Source: Miniimonas arenae
Lineage (GTDB): Bacteria; Actinomycetota; Actinomycetes; Actinomycetales; Beutenbergiaceae
Assembly (NCBI RefSeq): GCF_006351005.1
Contig: NZ_VENP01000003.1
Span: forward strand, 52,763 to 116,762
DNA: 64,000 nt
Direction of reading: 5' to 3'
Made by a program: the position numbers and the translations under genes. Shown one piece after another: positions 46,830 through 55,552 of the stretch. Position 1 is the stretch's first letter. Each line of letters opens with the position of its first letter. A model generated the notes under the pieces. That model saw nothing but the letters and a program-made list of their open reading frames with translations. It was not told the origin of the DNA and ran no database searches.

Positions 46830-48371
46830 TCAGAGCACGGGAGCGTGCGCGTGCTCGCGCCGTCGCCAGTCGACCACCGCGACCACCAGCGCGAGCGCGA
46901 GGATCGACACCACGATCGTGAGCGACGTCGAGAACGCCTGCGGGTAGCTGCCGCCGCTGGTCCCGAGCACGGTGAAGAACGCGGCCGCGTTCGCGCTCAC
47001 GCCCACCGCGGCCCCGATCCGCTGCATCGTCTGCAGCGCCCCCGCAGCCGCGCCGGCGTCCGAGAGCGGCACACGCGCGAGCGTGAGGGTCTGGTTCGGC
47101 GAGATGACGAGCCCGTTCCCGAGCCCGGCCACGGTCAGCACGGCGCACACCACCCACACGACGCCCGGCCCCTGCCACGTCCGCACCACGAGGTCGACGG
47201 CGACCAGCGCCACCCCCGTCACCGCGATGCCGATCACCACGAGCGGCCGTCCGATCCGTCCGATCAGCCGCCCGCCCACGGTCGCCGAGATCGCGCCCGC
47301 GATCGAGAACGGCGTCAGGACGAGCCCGGCCTCCAGCGGGGTGAGGCCCATGCCGGTCTGCAGGTACAGCGTCGAGGACAGCCACACGCCCGTGAACGCG
47401 AGGAAGTACAGCGTCGAGACACCCACGCCGAACATGAACGACGGCACCCGCACCAGCCCGCCCGGCAGCAGCGGCAGTCCGCCGCGGCGCTGCACGCGCC
47501 GCTCCCACCACGCCAGCACGCCCAGCACCGCGAGCCCGACGGCGATCGTCCACCACGCGGGCGAGCTCGCCGCGGCGGTGGTCGAGTCGCCCGAGCCGGA
47601 ACCGCCGGAGCCCGAGCTTCCTGAGCCCGAGCCGCCGTGCTCGGAGCTCACGAAGGGCCACATCACGGCGACGACCCCGACGGCGAGCAGCAGCGTGCCC
47701 ACGACGTCGAGCCTCGCGGTGGCCCGGCGTGGTGCGGTCCGGCGGGGCAGCAGTCGCCAGGCGAGCGGGAAGAGCACGAGCCCGATGGGCACGTTGACGA
47801 GGAAGACCGAGCGCCAACCCTCCTGCTCGCCGAAGATCGCGAGGAGGGCGCCCCCGGCGAGGGGACCGATCGCCGTCGAGACCCCGACCGTCGCGCCGAA
47901 CATGCCGAACGCGCGGCCGCGCTCCGCGCCGGAGAACAGGTCCTGGATGAACGCGATGACCTGCGGGTTGAGCACGCCCGCGGCGATGCCCTGGACGAAG
48001 CGCACCGCGGCGAGCGCGACGCCGGAGGTCACGAGGCCGCACGCCGCGGACGCGAGCACGAACCCGCCGAGGCCGACAAGGAAGAGGGTGCGACGGCCGT
48101 AGACGTCGCCGAGGCGGCCCGCCGGCACGAGGGCGAGGCCGAACGCGAGCGTGTAGCCGGCGAGGATCCACTGCAGCTCGTTCGCGCCGGCGGAGAGGGA
48201 GTGCTCGATCGAGGGCAGCGCGACGTTGACGATCGTCACGTCGAGCAGCGTCATGAAGCCCGCGCCGAGGCACACCGCGAACGCGGGCCAGCGCGCGTCG
48301 CGGGTGGGTCGGGTGGCCGCTGCAGAGGAGTCGCCGGATGCGCCGCCGGGACTCCCGGTGGGGGAGGTCAC
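46830..48371 (-). CDS. DHA2-type MFS drug exporter (EmrB/QacA family)
   Basis: A 513-residue transporter with 14 predicted helices. LLDVTIVNVALPSIEHSLSA in helix 1 is motif D1 of the DHA2 family; AGRLGDVYGRRTLFLVGL is motif A and VQGIAAGVLNPQVIAFIQDL lies in the motif C region. A Gly/Ser-rich loop (SGSGSSGSGGSGSGDS) separates the halves, and the last residues are basic. It probably exports drugs or toxic compounds with proton exchange. GTG start at 48371; an upstream ATG is out of frame. It is divergent from the telA gene. Confidence 0.92.
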   Translation of the reverse strand: MTSPTGSPGGASGDSSAAATRPTRDARWPAFAVCLGAGFMTLLDVTIVNVALPSIEHSLSAGANELQWILAGYTLAFGLALVPAGRLGDVYGRRTLFLVGLGGFVLASAACGLVTSGVALAAVRFVQGIAAGVLNPQVIAFIQDLFSGAERGRAFGMFGATVGVSTAIGPLAGGALLAIFGEQEGWRSVFLVNVPIGLVLFPLAWRLLPRRTAPRRATARLDVVGTLLLAVGVVAVMWPFVSSEHGGSGSGSSGSGGSGSGDSTTAAASSPAWWTIAVGLAVLGVLAWWERRVQRRGGLPLLPGGLVRVPSFMFGVGVSTLYFLAFTGVWLSSTLYLQTGMGLTPLEAGLVLTPFSIAGAISATVGGRLIGRIGRPLVVIGIAVTGVALVAVDLVVRTWQGPGVVWVVCAVLTVAGLGNGLVISPNQTLTLARVPLSDAGAAAGALQTMQRIGAAVGVSANAAAFFTVLGTSGGSYPQAFSTSLTIVVSILALALVVAVVDWRRREHAHAPVL

Positions 48372-48565
48372 CGACCATGCCTAGCACGCACCGGCGACAC
48401 ACCCCGCCGTCGGCAGGGGTCTCAGGGTCGCGCGCGAGACACCTCAGGGGCGTCCCCGATGGCGCACGAGCCGGCCCGTGACGGAGGCTGAGGGCGTGCC
48501 CGTCACGCCTGCGCCCTGCCCGCGAACCCGTCCGGCAGCCCGCCCGAACGAGGGTCGTCCTGGCG

Positions 48566-48571
48566 TAGATT
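48566..48571 (+). promoter_or_regulatory. -10 box of the telA to FHA operon
   Basis: TAGATT lies 56 bp before the ATG of the TelA gene and is the best promoter candidate for the long signalling operon. Confidence 0.4.
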
Positions 48572-48626
48572 GACGGGCGGACCAGCCAAGCCGCCACGGA
48601 CCGCCCCTCCCTGCAGAAGGACAGTG

Positions 48627-49859
48627 ATGACCAGCCAGCCTGCACCGCTCGAGCCGCCCGCCACCGTTGCCGACGTCCTCGCGCTCGAGGCCCCCGCACC
48701 GCTGCAGCCCGTGGCCGCCACGCAGGCCCCGGCGATGGCGCCGCGGGTCGACGTCGCGGTGATCCCGACGCTCGACGCGAAGGTGGACGCCTACCTCTCG
48801 CAGCTGAACACGTCGGCCACGCGGTCGCCGGAGTTCGCGGCCAAGGCGGACGACGTGCGCACGATGGGCGACGCCGACATCCGCGCCGCGGCCGCCGTGT
48901 CCAACCGGCTGCTGGACGCCCCGGTGCGCGAGATCCGCGAGGGCGGCGTCGCGGAGTCCTCCAAGGTCTCCAAGTCGCTTCTCGACCTGCGCCGTGTGGT
49001 CGAGGAGCTCGACCCGGGCGAGAAGAACTTCGGCCGCAAGATCCTCGGCTTCCTGCCGTTCGGCGAGAAGATCGACGACTACTTCCGCCAGTACGAGAGC
49101 GCCCAGAAGCAGATCGACGCGATCATCACGTCGCTGTACTCGGGCCAGGACTCCCTGCGCAAGGACAACGCGGCGCTCAACCTGGAGAAGCGCCAGCTGT
49201 GGGAGACCATGGCCCGCCTCAACCAGTACATCTACGTGGCCGAGCGGCTCGACGTGCGGCTGTCGGCCACCGTCGCCGAGCTCGACGTCACCGACCCCGA
49301 GCGCGCCCAGGCGCTGCGCGAGGACGTGCTGTTCTACGTGCGCCAGAAGCACCAGGACCTGCTCACCCAGCTCGCGGTCTCCATCCAGGGCTACCTGTCG
49401 ATGGACATCATCCTCAAGAACAACCTCGAGCTCATCAAGGGCGTGGACCGCGCGACGACCACCACGGTCTCGGCCCTGCGCACCGCCGTGGTGGTCGCGC
49501 AGGCGCTCGCGAACCAGAAGCTCGTCCTCGACCAGATCACCGCGCTCAACACCACGACGTCGAGCCTCATCGAGACGACCTCGAAGATGCTGCGCGACAA
49601 CTCCGCGCAGATCCAGCAGCAGGCGGCGAGCGCGAGCGTCGGGCTGCCGCAGCTGCAGGCCGCGTTCGAGAACATCTACGCGACGCTCGACTCCATCGCG
49701 ACGTTCAAGACGCAGGCACTGGACTCGATGGCCAAGACGATCGGTGTGCTGCAGAGCGAGACGACCAAGGCCCAGGAGTACGTGGACAGGGCGCGGCGCA
49801 CCGAGATCCCGGAGAACCTCTCGGCAGGCGCGGGCGCGCTGGACCTGGGTCGAGCCTGA
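48627..49859 (+). CDS. TelA family toxic-anion resistance protein
   Basis: A 410-residue, mainly helical protein of the TelA/KlaA family, linked in other bacteria to tellurite, colicin or cell-envelope stress tolerance. FGRKILGFLPFGEKIDDYFR near residue 135, QKQIDAIITSLYSGQDSLRK, LEKRQLWETMARLNQYIYVA, SMDIILKNNLELIKGVDRAT and TTTVSALRTAVVVAQALANQ are family-typical. It has no membrane helix and probably forms long coiled coils. AGAAGGA lies before the ATG. It heads a co-directional run that ends with an FHA protein; only 3 bp separate it from the next gene. Confidence 0.92.
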   Translation: MTSQPAPLEPPATVADVLALEAPAPLQPVAATQAPAMAPRVDVAVIPTLDAKVDAYLSQLNTSATRSPEFAAKADDVRTMGDADIRAAAAVSNRLLDAPVREIREGGVAESSKVSKSLLDLRRVVEELDPGEKNFGRKILGFLPFGEKIDDYFRQYESAQKQIDAIITSLYSGQDSLRKDNAALNLEKRQLWETMARLNQYIYVAERLDVRLSATVAELDVTDPERAQALREDVLFYVRQKHQDLLTQLAVSIQGYLSMDIILKNNLELIKGVDRATTTTVSALRTAVVVAQALANQKLVLDQITALNTTTSSLIETTSKMLRDNSAQIQQQAASASVGLPQLQAAFENIYATLDSIATFKTQALDSMAKTIGVLQSETTKAQEYVDRARRTEIPENLSAGAGALDLGRA

Positions 49860-49862
49860 CCC

Positions 49863-50357
49863 GTGGGCTGGTTCGACGACGTCGTGGCGCGGATGTCCGG
49901 GCGCGAGCGCCCGGCACAGCCGGTCGAGACGCCGCCGGCGCCGCCCACCTCGGCCGAGATCCTCGCGTCGGTGGAGGCCGTGGAGGAGCGCATCGCGGGT
50001 TCCGCGCCCGCCGCGGTGACGGCGCGCGTGCACCGGATCGCCGTCCGCGTGGGGGAGATGGTGCCCCGACTGGACCGGATGGGCGTCGCGAGCCGGGAGG
50101 CGCACACCGTCGTCGCGACGGCCACGAGCTACCTGCCCGAGGCGGTCGACTCCTACCTGCGGCTGCCGCGCGACTTCGCCGATCGGCGCGTGGTCTCGAA
50201 CGGGAAGACCTCGCTGATGCTGCTGTGCGACCAGCTCGACCTGCTCGCCGTCACGCTCGGTCAGATCTCCGACGCGATGTCGCGGCAGGACGCCAACGCG
50301 CTCATCGCGCACGGGGACTTCCTCGCGGACAAGTTCGGGAAGGGGAGCCTGGAGTGA
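49863..50357 (+). CDS. Small soluble protein of unknown function in the telA operon
   Basis: A 164-residue protein: WFDDVVARMSGRERP, a Pro-rich stretch, then helices (ILASVEAVEERIAGSAPAAV, VGEMVPRLDRMG, TATSYLPEAVDSYLRLPRDF) and a C-terminal helical part ending DANALIAHGDFLADKFGKG. No membrane segment or signal peptide. In Firmicutes telA is next to xpaC, which encodes a protein of similar size with a YLP-x-x-x-x-Y motif; the YLPEAVDSYLRLP here is compatible, but I give this only as a suggestion. Its stop overlaps the GTG of the next gene. Confidence 0.75.
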   Translation: MGWFDDVVARMSGRERPAQPVETPPAPPTSAEILASVEAVEERIAGSAPAAVTARVHRIAVRVGEMVPRLDRMGVASREAHTVVATATSYLPEAVDSYLRLPRDFADRRVVSNGKTSLMLLCDQLDLLAVTLGQISDAMSRQDANALIAHGDFLADKFGKGSLE

Positions 50358-52006
50358 GTGCGGGAGCAGGGGGCGGCACGGGTCCGACGGCGTCGCTCGC
50401 CCACGCGGTCGAGGCCGCCGTGGCGACGGGGGTGCGCGCCGGGCTGCCCGAGGCGCTGGTGCGGGACGAGGCCGAGCGGCTGGCCGCCGCCGTCGCCGAG
50501 TCGACGCCGGGGGCGAGCGCCTCCTGGCTCGCCGAGACGCACCGCGCGGGAGCGCCGACCACCCTCTTCTTCGAGGCCGCCGCCGCGGGTCGTCGGTGGC
50601 GGTCCGCCCCCACCGACGCGCTGACCGCGCTCGTCCTCGCGGGCGGGGACGCCGCGGGGCACGCGGCCGAGTACGCGGACGCGCTCGGCGACGTCGCGGC
50701 CGCCGCGGCCACCCTCGGGTCCGCGGGTCCGCTCGCCGCGCGAGCCGCGATCGAGGCGGCGGCCGCGCAGCGCGGTGCGCTCGCGTCGGACGAGCTCGGC
50801 ACGCTCACGCTCGCTCCGCCGGACGCACCGGTCGCCTTCCCGGCGCCTCGTCTCGACATCTCCGGCGTGCCGGACGTCCAGCAGATCCTCGAGGCGCTGC
50901 GGCTGGGCTCACCGACGGGCCCGGACGGCGTACCCGCCCCCGCCAGCCCGGGGACGACCGCGGTGCCGGGCTCGCCGTCGGGCACGGCCGCCCCGGCCGC
51001 GGTCGGCCAGGGGCAGGCCGCCGCGGCCGCCGAGCCGGCGCCCGTTCCCGAGAAGACGCTCGCCGAGCTCATGGCCGAGCTCGACGCGCTCATCGGCCTG
51101 GGCCGCGCGAAGGACCAGGTCAAGCGCCAGATCGAGCTGCTCAGGGTGGAGAAGCTGCGCACCGAGGCCGGGCTCACGAAGCCGACCCTCACGCGTCACC
51201 TCGTGTTCGTCGGCAACCCGGGCACGGGCAAGACGACGGTCGCGCGCCTCCTGTCGGGCCTCTACCGCGCGATCGGGCTGCTGTCGAAGGGACACCTCGT
51301 CGAGGTGGACCGGTCCGAGCTGGTCGCCGGCTACCTGGGCCAGACCGCGGCGAAGACGACCGCGGTGGTGAGCTCCGCCGTCGGCGGCGTGCTGTTCATC
51401 GACGAGGCGTACGCGCTCACCGAGGGCGGCACCGGCCCGGACGCCTACGGCCAGGAGGCCGTGAACACGCTGGTCAAGGACATGGAGGACCACCGCGACG
51501 ACCTCGTCGTCATCGTCGCGGGCTACCCCGCGCCGATGGCCGAGTTCATCGCGGCGAATCCCGGGCTGGAGTCGCGGTTCGCGACGACCATCACGTTCGA
51601 GGACTACTCCGACGACGAGCTGCGCTCGATCTTCTCCTCGATGGCCGAGAAGGCGGACTTCCTGCCCACGCCCGAGTGCCTCACGCGCGTGGCGGAGATC
51701 GTCGCGGTGCAGCCGCGGACGTCCGGGTTCGGCAACGCCCGGTTCGTCCGCAACCTCCTCGACGCCGCGATCGGCCGGCACGCCTGGCGCCTCAAGGACG
51801 TCGCGGAGCCGACGGTCGAGCAGCTCCAGGAGCTGCTGCCGGAGGACCTCGTCGACCCCGCGCAGGAGGACGTCGAGGACGTGCTCGCGCTGCTCGACCC
51901 CGCGCCCGACGGCGAGCCCGCCTCGCCCGGAGACGTCGCCGACGCGGCCGAGGAGTCCAGCGACCCTGCCGACCCGACCACCCGCGCGCCCGAGGAGGAC
52001 GCATGA
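50354..52006 (+). CDS. CbbX/EccA-like AAA+ ATPase
   Basis: A 550-residue protein. Residues 1-165 are Ala-rich helices, 165-240 a Pro/Gly/Ala linker, then a CbbX-type AAA domain: LDALIGLGRAKDQVKRQIEL, Walker A GNPGTGKTTVARLL near residue 287, LVAGYLGQTAAKTTAVV, Walker B GGVLFIDEAYALTEGG near 345, LESRFATTITFEDYSDDEL and GNARFVRNLLDAAI near 458. The tail is acidic and Pro-rich. Relatives remodel other proteins (Rubisco activase CbbX, EccA). GTGA overlap with the gene before and ATGA overlap with glnX. It probably remodels a partner in the same operon. Confidence 0.9.
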   Translation: MSAGAGGGTGPTASLAHAVEAAVATGVRAGLPEALVRDEAERLAAAVAESTPGASASWLAETHRAGAPTTLFFEAAAAGRRWRSAPTDALTALVLAGGDAAGHAAEYADALGDVAAAAATLGSAGPLAARAAIEAAAAQRGALASDELGTLTLAPPDAPVAFPAPRLDISGVPDVQQILEALRLGSPTGPDGVPAPASPGTTAVPGSPSGTAAPAAVGQGQAAAAAEPAPVPEKTLAELMAELDALIGLGRAKDQVKRQIELLRVEKLRTEAGLTKPTLTRHLVFVGNPGTGKTTVARLLSGLYRAIGLLSKGHLVEVDRSELVAGYLGQTAAKTTAVVSSAVGGVLFIDEAYALTEGGTGPDAYGQEAVNTLVKDMEDHRDDLVVIVAGYPAPMAEFIAANPGLESRFATTITFEDYSDDELRSIFSSMAEKADFLPTPECLTRVAEIVAVQPRTSGFGNARFVRNLLDAAIGRHAWRLKDVAEPTVEQLQELLPEDLVDPAQEDVEDVLALLDPAPDGEPASPGDVADAAEESSDPADPTTRAPEEDA

Positions 52007-53379
52007 CGAGGTCCGCCGTCCCGCCCCGACCCGGCGGCCCCGTCGGCGCGTCCGCAGCGGCGCCGCCGAGCGGACGGCCGGCGCAGCCGAGCCCGCAGGC
52101 GCCGCGCGGCGCGCAGGGTCAGCAGGGCCGGCAGGGTCAGCAGCGCGTGAAGCGCCGCCTGGCTCCCTCGAACACGCCCTCCCGGCTCCGGCTCGCGATC
52201 GCTGTGGCCGTGCTGGCCTCGGTGCTCGTCGGGGCACTCGGCCTGACGATCGGGCTGCAGCAGTCCCGCCTGCTCGGCGCCGTCGCCGAGCGCGGGCAAC
52301 GCGTGGTCGCGCTCCTGGACACGCGCGGGAACCTCGTCACGGCCGACGGCACCGTCACCAACGCCTTCCTCATCGGCGGTCTCGAGCCCGCCGACCTGCG
52401 CGCCACCTACGACGCCTCGCTCGCGGACGGCGCCGCCGGCCTCGCGGCCCTCGGCGACACCCCGGACGACCCGGAGCACCTCCTCGCCGGCGCCTCGAGC
52501 GACGTCGCCGTGTACGCGGGGCTGGTGGAGCAGGCACGCGCGAACAACCGGCAGGGCTTCCCGGTCGGCGCCGCCTACCTCGGCCAGGCGTCCCGCGGCC
52601 TCGCGTCGGGCGTGCTCGCGCCGATCGACACCGTCGTGAGCACCACGGCGGACGCGACGGCGCGGGACTTCAACGCGGTCGGGGGCGTCGTCGCCCTCGC
52701 CTGGCTCTCGTTCGCGCTGCTCGCCGTGCTCGTCGTCGTGCAGATCTGGCTGGCGCGCCGGAGCCGGCGTGTGATCAACGTGCCGACGCTCGTGGGGACC
52801 CTCGTGCTGCTGCTCGCCACGGTGGTGGGGACGGTCGTCGCGTCGAGCACGGCGTCGACCGCGCGAGACACCCGCACGTCGAGCTACCAGGGGTCGCTCG
52901 CGGTGTCCCAGGCGTTGTCGCTGGCGGGCGAGGCGCGCTCGGACGAGGCGTTCACCCTCATCCGCCGCGGATCGGGCGGTGCCTACCAGGAGCAGTTCGT
53001 CGCCGCGACCGAGCAGGCCCGGGCGGACCTCGAGCGCGCCGCGGAGGCGGCCGGCGACGGCGACACCGACCTCGTCGCACTGCTGGACGCCTGGGTGGAG
53101 CAGCACGCACAGATCCGCGCGCTGGACGACGGCGGGGACTGGAACGGCGCCGTCGCGCTCGCCACGAGCCGCGCCGAGGACTCCCCGAGCGCGGCCTACG
53201 ACGCTTTCGTCACGGCGGCCGACGCGCAGGTCACCGCGTTCTCCGACGCCACCGACCACAGCCTGCGCTCGGCGCAGTGGCAGACCGGCGTGATGGGCGT
53301 CGTGCTCGCCGTCGCCGGGCTCGTCTCGGCGGTGCTGTGCTGGCGAGGTATCGGCCGACGGCTGGAGGAGTACCGATGA
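52003..53379 (+). CDS. glnX: GlnX-like membrane transducer of the GlnH-GlnX-PknG pathway
   Basis: A 458-residue membrane protein. A 60-residue Pro/Gln/Arg-rich cytoplasmic tail is followed by four helices: near residues 62-82 (LAIAVAVLASVLVGALGLTI), 228-248, 262-282 and 438-455. Two outside domains of about 145 residues lie between helices 1-2 and 3-4, each helical (SSYQGSLAVSQALSLAGEAR). This is the build of mycobacterial GlnX (439 residues), which passes a signal from the binding protein GlnH to the kinase PknG. The next two relevant genes are glnH and pknG, so the assignment rests on both topology and context. Confidence 0.85.
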   Translation: MTRSAVPPRPGGPVGASAAAPPSGRPAQPSPQAPRGAQGQQGRQGQQRVKRRLAPSNTPSRLRLAIAVAVLASVLVGALGLTIGLQQSRLLGAVAERGQRVVALLDTRGNLVTADGTVTNAFLIGGLEPADLRATYDASLADGAAGLAALGDTPDDPEHLLAGASSDVAVYAGLVEQARANNRQGFPVGAAYLGQASRGLASGVLAPIDTVVSTTADATARDFNAVGGVVALAWLSFALLAVLVVVQIWLARRSRRVINVPTLVGTLVLLLATVVGTVVASSTASTARDTRTSSYQGSLAVSQALSLAGEARSDEAFTLIRRGSGGAYQEQFVAATEQARADLERAAEAAGDGDTDLVALLDAWVEQHAQIRALDDGGDWNGAVALATSRAEDSPSAAYDAFVTAADAQVTAFSDATDHSLRSAQWQTGVMGVVLAVAGLVSAVLCWRGIGRRLEEYR

Positions 53380-54410
53380 GCCGCACGACCTTCGACCGGG
53401 CGGACCGGGTCCGCGGTCGCCGCGCCGGCCGCTCGCGCCGCGCCCTCGCGGGGCTGGCTGCCCTCGCGCTCCTCGCGGTGACGGCGGCGTGCTCGGGTCC
53501 GGACGGCCAGTCCGACCTCGGCCGCACCCCCGAGCCCACGGCGACGGCGTCGGCCGAGCCGACGACGGCGCCCACCACGGCCGCGCCCGCGGAGTGCGCG
53601 GACCCGACGCAGTCCTACGACCCGCTCGCCACGCTGCCCGCCGCGGGCGCGATGCCGTCGGGCAGCACCATGGCCGAGATCGCCGACCGCGGTCAGCTCA
53701 TCGCCGGAGTCTCGGCCGACACGCTGCTCATGGGCGCGCGCAACCCGTTCACGGGCGCCATCGAGGGGTTCGACATCGACGTCGTGCGCGACATCTCGAC
53801 GGCGATCTTCGGCGACCCCGACCACGTCCAGTACCGGGTCATCACCTCCGGCCAGCGGCTCCAGGCGCTCCAGGACGGCACCGTGGACGTGGTGGCGCGG
53901 ACGTTCTCGGTGACGTGCGCCCGCTGGGCGGAGATCGCGTTCTCCGCCGTGTACTTCCAGGCGGGCCAGAAGCTGCTCGTGAGCGCGGACTCCCCGGTCC
54001 AGGGGTTCGACGACCTGGCGCCGGACACCCGGGTGTGTGCGCCGTCGGGCACCACCACACTCACCCGGCTGGAGGAGTACGACGTCGAGGCGGTCCCCGC
54101 CGCGACCCACACCGAGTGCCTCGCGCTGTTCCAGCAGGGTCAGGTCGACGCCATCACGGGCGACGACACGATCCTGGCGGGGTTCGCGGCGCAGGACCCG
54201 TACGCGAGCGTGGTCGGCGCCGCCATCAGCGCCGAGCCGTACGGCGTGGGGATCGCGGCCGACGACGTCGACCTCGTGCAGTTCGTCAACGCGGTGCTCG
54301 CGCAGCGCGTGGCGGACGGTCGCTGGCAGGCCTCCTACGACCGGTGGCTCGCCCCCGCGCTGGGCGCCGGGACCGGGGCGCCGACGCCCGTGTACGGGCG
54401 GACGCCGTGA
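53376..54410 (+). CDS. glnH: GlnH-like amino-acid-binding lipoprotein
   Basis: A 344-residue family 3 solute-binding protein. The signal peptide ends at the lipobox VTAACSG (Cys near residue 39), then a Thr/Pro/Glu linker. IADRGQLIAGVSADTLLMG, GAIEGFDIDVVRDISTAIFG, QALQDGTVDVVARTFSVTCA and AEPYGVGIAADDVDLVQFVN are hallmarks of glutamate/glutamine/aspartate-binding proteins. No ABC permease or ATPase is adjacent, as expected for a sensor rather than a transporter component. It overlaps glnX (ATGA) and the next gene (GTGA). Confidence 0.92.
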   Translation: MSRTTFDRADRVRGRRAGRSRRALAGLAALALLAVTAACSGPDGQSDLGRTPEPTATASAEPTTAPTTAAPAECADPTQSYDPLATLPAAGAMPSGSTMAEIADRGQLIAGVSADTLLMGARNPFTGAIEGFDIDVVRDISTAIFGDPDHVQYRVITSGQRLQALQDGTVDVVARTFSVTCARWAEIAFSAVYFQAGQKLLVSADSPVQGFDDLAPDTRVCAPSGTTTLTRLEEYDVEAVPAATHTECLALFQQGQVDAITGDDTILAGFAAQDPYASVVGAAISAEPYGVGIAADDVDLVQFVNAVLAQRVADGRWQASYDRWLAPALGAGTGAPTPVYGRTP

Positions 54411-55552
54411 CCGCGCCGCCGCTGCGCGCCCCCGAACCGGTCCCGGCGCCGGTCCCGCCCGGCCGCCTCGGCGAGTCGATCGGGCAGCAGGCGCTCCTGG
54501 ACTACCAGGTCGCGCTGCACCGCTGGCTCGAGGACCGCCGCACCGAGCTGGACCGCCTGGACCGCGCCGCGCAGGCCGCCCGGGACGCGCAGGCGGTGAC
54601 CGGGGACGTGGTGCTGGCGATGTCGATGTGGGAGTCGGTGCGCAGCCGCGCGGAGGAGCTGCGCACGCTGTGGGACTCGGGTCGCGCCGATGCGCTCGCC
54701 CGCGAGCGGATGTCCCGGGTGATCTGGGGCCGCCTCGACGGCGCGCCCGTCCCGGGCGACCCGACGGCCGCGACCAGCACGGTCTCGCTCGCCGAGGCCA
54801 CCACGCTCGCCGACGCGCTCGTGCGCCAGCTGCGCACGCGGCTGGCGTTCGACCCCGACCAGGCCGACGTCACCGCGCGCCTGCGGGCCGTGCGCGCGAG
54901 CCTCGTGCGCAGCGGCGACCTCGTGCGCGACGGCGAGCCCGAGGCCGAGGCGGTCGCGCGCGTCCGCGGTGCGTGGGAGCGCGTGACGGCCGACTCGACC
55001 CGCGGCGCCGACGTGACCGGTCCGCTCGGCGAGCTCGAGGTGGCGTCGGCGCGCGTCGAGCGTGACGCGATCGTCGCCGCGGCCCGGCGGCACGAGGCGC
55101 AGCGCGACCACGCACGGGCCACGTCGCTCGCGCAGCAGCTCGAGGCCCGGGAGGCCGGGCTGGCCGAGCTCGTGGAGCGGTGCCGACGCGAGATCGCCAC
55201 GCCCCCGCGGCTCGCCGTGCCGGACGTGTCCCGGCTCGGCGACGTGCCCACCGAGGCCGAGGCGCTCGCGGCCTACCTCACACGGCTCGAGGCGGTGGCC
55301 CGCGCCATGGACACCGTCGAGGACGCCTACACCACGCCGCTGCGCACGCGGGCCTCGCTGCGGTTCCGGCTCGCGCGGCTCACCGAGCGCGCCGCGGGCA
55401 ACGGGCGGGACGCCTCGCCCACCGTCCGCGCCGCGCTGGCCGAGGCGAGCGACGCCGTCGCCGCCTCGCCCTGCGACGTCACCCTCGCCGAGGACCTCGT
55501 CGACCTGGCCGACGTCGTCACGGCGCCGCTGAAGCACGGGAGGTCCCGATGA
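54407..55552 (+). CDS. Helical protein of unknown function in the pknG operon
   Basis: A 381-residue protein, nearly all helix and probably coiled coil: HRWLEDRRTELDRLDRAAQA, ARDAQAVTGDVVLAMSMWES, then Ala/Arg/Glu-rich stretches (QQLEAREAGLAELVERCRRE) and a C-terminal LTRLEAVARAMDTVEDAY. No membrane helix, no signal peptide, no catalytic motif seen. It sits between glnH and pknG with 4-bp overlaps on both sides, so it is very likely made with them. A scaffold linking the transducer and kinase would fit but is a guess. Confidence 0.8.
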   Translation: MTAPPLRAPEPVPAPVPPGRLGESIGQQALLDYQVALHRWLEDRRTELDRLDRAAQAARDAQAVTGDVVLAMSMWESVRSRAEELRTLWDSGRADALARERMSRVIWGRLDGAPVPGDPTAATSTVSLAEATTLADALVRQLRTRLAFDPDQADVTARLRAVRASLVRSGDLVRDGEPEAEAVARVRGAWERVTADSTRGADVTGPLGELEVASARVERDAIVAAARRHEAQRDHARATSLAQQLEAREAGLAELVERCRREIATPPRLAVPDVSRLGDVPTEAEALAAYLTRLEAVARAMDTVEDAYTTPLRTRASLRFRLARLTERAAGNGRDASPTVRAALAEASDAVAASPCDVTLAEDLVDLADVVTAPLKHGRSR

